Shown: positions 59,769-64,000 of the stretch, one piece after another
How the letters are laid out: each line of letters opens with the position of its first letter
Numbering within the stretch: the first letter of the stretch is position 1
Assembly: GCA_016704445.1 (NCBI GenBank)
Contig: JADJAE010000061.1
Location: 1 to 64,000, forward strand
DNA length: 64,000 bases
Origin: Deltaproteobacteria bacterium
GTDB taxonomy: Bacteria > Myxococcota_A > Polyangia > Polyangiales > Ga0077539
Direction of reading: 5' to 3'
Notes under the pieces: generated by a model
Database searches by the model: none
Told to the model about the DNA's origin: nothing
Seen by the model: only the letters and a program-made list of their open reading frames with translations
Translations under genes and position numbers: made by a program

Positions 59769-61354
59769 CTACGGGGTGCAGCCTCCGCAAGGCCCCCTCC
59801 GCCGTCGACGGAGTACACCGGCCAGTAACATCCCCGCGCCGAGCATCCATCCGCGGCCGCCGGCGACGCCCGGGGTCGCGCTGCACTGCACGCCGCCCGT
59901 GAGCGCTCCCGCGGCCTCGGTCGGGCTCTCCTCCTCGGGAGCCGCGTCCGTCGGGTTCACCCCGCCCGCGTCGGTCACGGGCGTGGGCGTCGTCACCCCG
60001 GCGTCGGTGGCGGGCGTGGGCGTCGTCACCCCGGCGTCCGTCGGCGCGGCCGGAACCTCCCCGAGGAACCACGGCCCCCGGTCGTTGCGCCCGTTTCGGC
60101 GCACCCCTCGGATGTCGTTGAGCACCAGGAAGGGCGCCACGGCGGTGTCGATGCCCGACGAGGAAGCGGGGCCGTTGGGGGTGGGGATGAGCGAGGCGAT
60201 GATGGAAGCTCGGTCGCCCAGCGCCGAGGGCGGGCGGATGCCCGGGTTGGCCACGAGGTGACCGGGCTGCGCGGCCAGGTTGAGCAGGGGCGAGGCGGGG
60301 ACGGCCTGGCCGTTGTTCCAGTAGAGGTTGTGGGAGACGACGAGCCCTTGGAGGCCGTGGCTGCTGCGGCGCAGCACGGTGGACATGCGGCCCCGGGTGT
60401 CGACCACGAGGTTGTTGACGAAGGACACGTCCTCGCTGCGCTCGAGGGGACCGGAGCCCGCGCGAAACTCCACCACCCCGCCGCTGTTGTTGAGGAAGAG
60501 GTTGTTGGCGATCACCACGTTCTGGCCGTCGTAGACGCCCACCGCCGTAAACCACGCCGCCGATCACCACGTTGTTGCGAAACACGATGTCGATCGCCTC
60601 GAACTGCGCGTCTCGAGCAGCGACGAGTCGGTGGATGCGCCGGGCCCACCATCGGGTCGATGGCGCCCGCGCGCTGCGTGGCGATGACGTTGTTCTCGAA
60701 GACCACGCCCTGCGCGCCGCCCTTGGCGTACATCAGCGAAGTTGCCGCCGTCGTGGATGTACGAGTCGCGCACCACGATGTCGTCGACGTCCACGAAGTC
60801 GATGCACTCCTGCGACGGGTTCTCGCTGTCCGAGCGCGCGCCCGGGAACGCGAACTCCGAGCCCTCCAGGTAGATGCTCCGCGCCTGGTTGACCTTCAGC
60901 ACGTCGCCGTCGACGCCCGCGTGGTGGGCGTACACGTCCGCAGCCAGATGTGGTGCGAGCCGCCGTCGATGTGGATGAGGTTGTTGGTGGAGTTGCGGCT
61001 CGAGGCCCTCGAAGGACAGGTACGACGGCGTCGCCGATGCGCAGGTCTCGCTGCCTCCGGCGATCACCGCGCGCCTCGGACCGTCCACGGACACCACCCG
61101 GATGGGGGCCGCGGCGGTGCCCGAGGCGGAGATCCACCCTCCGCCGGGGTAGGTGCCGGCGCGCACCAGCACGCGGTCTCCGGGGCGCGCCCGGTTGAGC
61201 GCGGTGGTGATGCGGTCGAACGGCGCCGCGCTGGTGCCCGCGTTGCCGCTGCGACCGTTGGGGGCGACGTAGAGGTCCGCGGCGGCCGCGCTCGCCGAGA
61301 GCGCGCTGAAAGACCACCGGAAGCGACAGGGAAGAACACGTTCTGGCGGCTCAT
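59769..61354 (-). CDS. Parallel beta-helix secreted protein with MYXO-CTERM-like tail (several frameshifts)
   Basis: Read in pieces: start MSRQNVFFPVASGGLSA (signal region), 'DRVLVRAGTYPGGGWISASG' and 'APIRVVSVDGPRRAVIAG' (first coils), 'SIYLEGSEFAFPGARSDSEN', 'VDDIVVRDSYIHDGGNFADV', 'GVVFENNVIATQRAGAIDP', 'NVVIANNLFLNNSGGVVEFR', 'LVVSHNLYWNNG', that is, repeated 'I.NN...' coils of a right-handed beta-helix as in pectate lyases and polysaccharide-binding proteins. A spacer with TPTPATDAGVTTPTP repeats and the tail 'GVAGGRGWMLGAGMLLAGVL' plus RRRRR anchor it. Frame changes near 60550, 60630, 60740, 60945-61010 and 61290. Probably carbohydrate-active, substrate unknown. Confidence 0.65.
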
Positions 61355-61499
61355 CTCTGGTGACCCCTTGTAAGTCGCTGCACGCGTCGCTGCCAAGAGG
61401 TCGACCGCCCAGATCGCCTCTCCTTCGGCCCGGCCATGCATGGGTGTTGGTGATGAGAGCCGCAATCCCTCTCTCCGCTCGATGGCGGAGATCAGGGCG

Positions 61500-62000
61500 T
61501 CAGGGCGGGGCGAGCACCCTCTGCACCAGTCGCCCGGTGAAGCTCGCGGGGACGGCGACGCCCAGCGCCGCGAGGCCGTGGCGGCGGTGTCGGTGGTGCG
61601 CACCGGGTCGGAGAAGTCTCCGCGGGTCACCTGCGAGCCCCGCGACCCACGGGATGTGAAGGTCTTCCTGGGCGTGCGTCCCGTGCCGTAAGCCGTGGCC
61701 GCCGTGGTCGGCCGTGGCGATCACCAGGAATTCATCCCGTGGGCGCGCACCTCGACGCCGGAGAGCATCGAGCTGTGCGATGGGAGGGTGGAGGAGTCGC
61801 CGACGGTGACGGCCCCGAGGGCCGCGGCGCCTTCGGTGCGCATCCGGTGGAGGGTCGGGGCCTCGGCGCGCTCCATGCCGTCGGGGCGCATGCCGTCGAA
61901 GCTCACGACGACGACATGGTCATAGGGACGGGGCGGCGCCTGGGCGAGGGAGGCTCGGGGGACGAGGGCGAGGACGAGGGCGAGGGAGGGGGCGCTTCAT
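61500..62000 (-). pseudogene. Type I phosphodiesterase/nucleotide pyrophosphatase (frameshifted and internally deleted)
   Basis: N-terminus: signal 'MKRPL...LALVLALVPRASLAQA' after correcting one base, then 'HVVVVSFDGMRPDGMERAEA', 'TLPSHSSMLSGVEVRAHGMN' (the metal Asp and nucleophile Ser/Thr region of alkaline-phosphatase-superfamily enzymes). At about 61733-61740 the sequence jumps directly to 'VIATADHGGHGLRHGTHAQE' and 'DLHIPWVA', the C-terminal metal-binding block, followed by frames encoding DTAATALAALGVAVPASFTG. In relatives ~100-130 residues separate these blocks. So the middle is missing, plus at least two frameshifts. It lies in the low-quality end of the window, so the deletion may be artefactual. 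Confidence 0.6.
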
Positions 62001-62378
62001 GGGGGGAGATGTCGAGGGCGGTGGCAGCAGGGCGACGCCGGTGCGCAGAAGGCCGCGGCGAGGGCCCAGGGAGGCGCAGCCCAGCATCCACGCGACGGTG
62101 TTGCCGGTGGCGCAGTGGGGCGACAAGGGCGAGGTGAGCACAGTCTGCAGGGCTCCGACGAGCAGCGCGGGATGGCCCAGAGGTGGAGTGCCCGGAGGCG
62201 GCGGCGCGGTCGCGGATGCGCCAGGCGGTGACGAGGCCGAGGGGCCGACGAGCCCCGGGAGGACGGCGATCTGCTCGGCGCGCGGCGTGTCGATGCACGC
62301 GAGGTCGGGCACTTCGAGGACGGGCGTCGGGACGAACTGCCAGAGAAGAAGCACCATCGACGAGGCGGACCCTACCAT
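62001..62378 (-). CDS. Possible small membrane/secreted protein (frameshifted), low confidence
   Basis: A minus-strand stretch between the phosphodiesterase start and the helicase start reads 'MVLLLWQFVPTPVLEVPDLA', 'CIDTPRAEQIAVLPGLVGP', then after frame changes 'LGLVTAWRIRDRAAASG' and 'LLVGALQTVLTSPLSPHCAT', 'GNTVAWMLGCASLG'. Hydrophobic segments suggest a small membrane protein upstream of, and in the same direction as, the phosphodiesterase. No family recognised; boundaries uncertain. Confidence 0.3.
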
Positions 62379-62444
62379 CGGGCGCCCGGGGCGTGGGAGG
62401 GGGTGCGCCGGGCGGTATGGTTCCGTGCGAAGGTGGTCGGCGCG

Positions 62445-64000
62445 ATGAGCGGAGACGCGCCGAGCCTGCGGCCGTACCAGCGAGAGGCGGTGGAGGCGGT
62501 GCTCTCCGCGCGGCGGGCCGGGACGCGGCGCATGCTGGTGTGCCTCCCCACGGGCGCTGGGAAGACCGTGGTGTTCGCCCACCTGGCGAAGCTCGCAAGC
62601 GCCCGGTGCTGGTGATCGCCCACCGCGAGGAGCTCCCCTCCCAGGCGCGCTCGAAGCTTCAGCACGCGCTCGGCGCCGGGCCGTGGTGGCGATCGAGCAG
62701 GGGGCGGCGCGCGGAGACCAGGGCGAGGTGGTGGTGTGCTCCATCCGGTCGCTGCGCACCGAGCGCCTCGCGGGCTGCTGGCGGGGCGCGACGTGGGCCT
62801 GGTGATCTACGACGAGTGCGCCACCACGCCGCGGCGGAGGACAACCTCCGGGTGCTGCGGCTCGGCTGCTTCGACCGCCGGGTGGACGGGCACCTGGTGG
62901 GCTTCACCGCCACCCACGGCGCGGGGCGACGGCAAAGGGCTCGACGACGTCTTCGAGGAGATCGTCTACGCGCGAACGCTGCCGGAGATGATCGACGGGC
63001 ACCTGGTTCCGCTGGGGGGTACCGGGTGGCGACCAGCGCAGACCTCACCCGGCTTACCAGTCGGGTCTTGATTTCCGCGGGAGGAGCTCGCCGAGGCGGT
63101 GGACATCGAGGAGCGAAACGCCCTGGTGGCGCGCTCCATCCAGGAGCTCGCCCGCGACCGTCGCACCATCGCGTTCTGCGTGACGGTGGCGCACGCCCAG
63201 CACCTGCGCCGATCGCTCCAGGCGCTCGGTCCGCGCGCCGGAACGGTGCACGGCGAGATGCCCTCGGACGACCGCGCCCGGAGGTGCTGCGCGACTTCGC
63301 CGAGGAGGTTGCAGGCGCTCACCAACGTGGCGGTGCTCACCGAGGGCTTCGACGACCCGGGGGTGTCGCGCGTGGCGATGGCCAGGCCGACGCGCTCGAG
63401 GGGATGTACGCGCAGTGCGTGGGGCGAGGCACGGGCTGTCGCCGGGCAAGGGACTGCCTGGTGCTGGACTTCGTGGACGTGTCGGAGCTCAGCCTCTGCT
63501 CGCTGCCGTCGCTCTTCGGGATGCCGAGAGGGGCTCGACCTGGAGGGCCGGGAGGTGGGCGAGGCGGAGCGCTTCTTCGAGCAGCTCGCCTTCGATCACC
63601 CGGCCTTCGAGGTGGGGGCGGGGCGATCACCCTCAGGAGATTCAAGCGAGGCCGAGGCCTTCGATCCGCTGACGCAGGAGGTCGACGTGGAGGTGCGGGC
63701 GATCTCTCGCAACGCGTGGGCGTCGCTGGGGCGTCGGCCTCGCGCTGCATTTCGAGCGGGCGCCGGGTGCGGCTGAGCGAGGCGCTGGTGGTGTCGCGAG
63801 GGCGCGCGGTCGCGCTGGGAGGTGAGCCTCGACGGCAGGGCGGTGGAGCGCTTCTCGGCCATCGAGGAGGCGGTGCAGGCCGTGGACTTCGAGGTGCACC
63901 GGATGGGTCGCCCGGCAGAGACGTCGGCGAGGCCGGGCGTCGTGGCGGCGGCGGCGGCGCCGAAGGGGCGCGCGGAGGCGGTGGCGGGCGTGCGCCGGGG
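62445..64000 (+). CDS. SF2 DEAD/DEAH-box helicase (many frameshifts, runs off window)
   Basis: AAGGTGG precedes ATG 62445. The motor is recognisable across frames: 'LRPYQREAVEAVLSARRAGT', Walker A 'MLVCLPTGAGKTVVFAHLA', 'VLVIAHREEL' (Ia), 'GLVIYDEC' (DEAD-like box, His usually follows), 'VGFTAT' (III), 'RTIAFCVTVAHAQHLRRSLQ' (IV), 'ALTNVAVLTEGFDDPGVS' (V) and 'QCVGRGTRLSPGK'-like motif VI split over two frames, then 'CLVLDFVDVSELSLCSLPSL'. This is the RadD/YejH/SSL2-like group, acting in DNA repair or restriction-type loci. At least ten one-base changes are needed to read it. The 3' end is beyond the window. Confidence 0.75.

Overview
The window looks like part of a GC-rich (roughly 70%) Myxococcota chromosome, most likely from the Polyangia/Sandaracinus side of the phylum. 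The evidence is the number of large secreted lipoproteins with Asp/Ala/Pro/Val or Thr/Asp-rich spacers, Cys-rich Stig1-like repeats, a DUF2330 protein, MYXO-CTERM-like C-terminal tails, and a soluble kinase with a C-terminal membrane anchor. No rRNA, tRNA or CRISPR array was seen.

Layout. 0-1.9 kb: the end of a short-chain dehydrogenase, an IS91-type transposase remnant, a Uma2 nuclease-fold gene and two copies of a 131-bp repeat. 1.9-9.45 kb: a defence-type island. It holds a type I restriction-modification operon (hsdR-hsdM-hsdS) followed by a TcmP/DUF5131 (three-Cys-motif) pair, and paired-palindrome hairpins sit at both edges. 9.4-12.8 kb: an unknown basic protein and a dynamin-like GTPase. 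12.8-28 kb: a run of secreted lipoproteins (beta-propeller-like, LVIVD/Ig-like, two Stig1-repeat proteins, an SH3 + NlpC/P60-type protein, an NHL-like protein), with a soluble pyrophosphatase among them. 28.1-31.1 kb: a DNA2/NAM7-type helicase. 31.1-33.8 kb: a repeat element, then three genes of unknown function with lower GC, preceded by a possible phase-variable promoter. 34-40.5 kb: a hypothetical gene, a malonyl-CoA-synthetase-like enzyme, a K+-dependent membrane pyrophosphatase and a DUF2330 protein. 40.4-42.6 kb: a zinc metalloprotease and its upstream partner. 42.7-44.7 kb: an IS4-family element within nested inverted repeats. 44.7-50.7 kb: rho, PhoD phosphatase, Ser/Thr kinase, adenosine deaminase. 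50.8-58.5 kb: a membrane-anchored TPR-like protein, a variant Hsp70 with a coiled-coil partner, a small-protein/nucleotidyltransferase pair and a MOSC protein. 58.5-64 kb: a papain-like lipoprotein, a parallel beta-helix protein, a phosphodiesterase and an SF2 helicase that runs off the end.

How genes work together. The clearest functional units are the hsdRMS-tcmP-DUF5131 run (start/stop overlaps of 1-4 bp), the Hsp70-like/coiled-coil pair (1-bp overlap) followed by the 58-aa protein/nucleotidyltransferase/MOSC run, and the metalloprotease pair (3-bp overlap). The many lipoproteins are probably surface or periplasmic and mostly single units.

Sequence quality matters for reading this window. 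Single-base frameshifts, often in G/C runs, break otherwise well-conserved proteins at about a dozen places before 60 kb. From about 60.5 kb to the end they occur every 50-200 bp. A 53-base poly-G run lies at 49.4 kb. These look more like uncorrected sequencing or assembly errors than biological decay. I give such genes as whole CDS spans and say where the frame changes.
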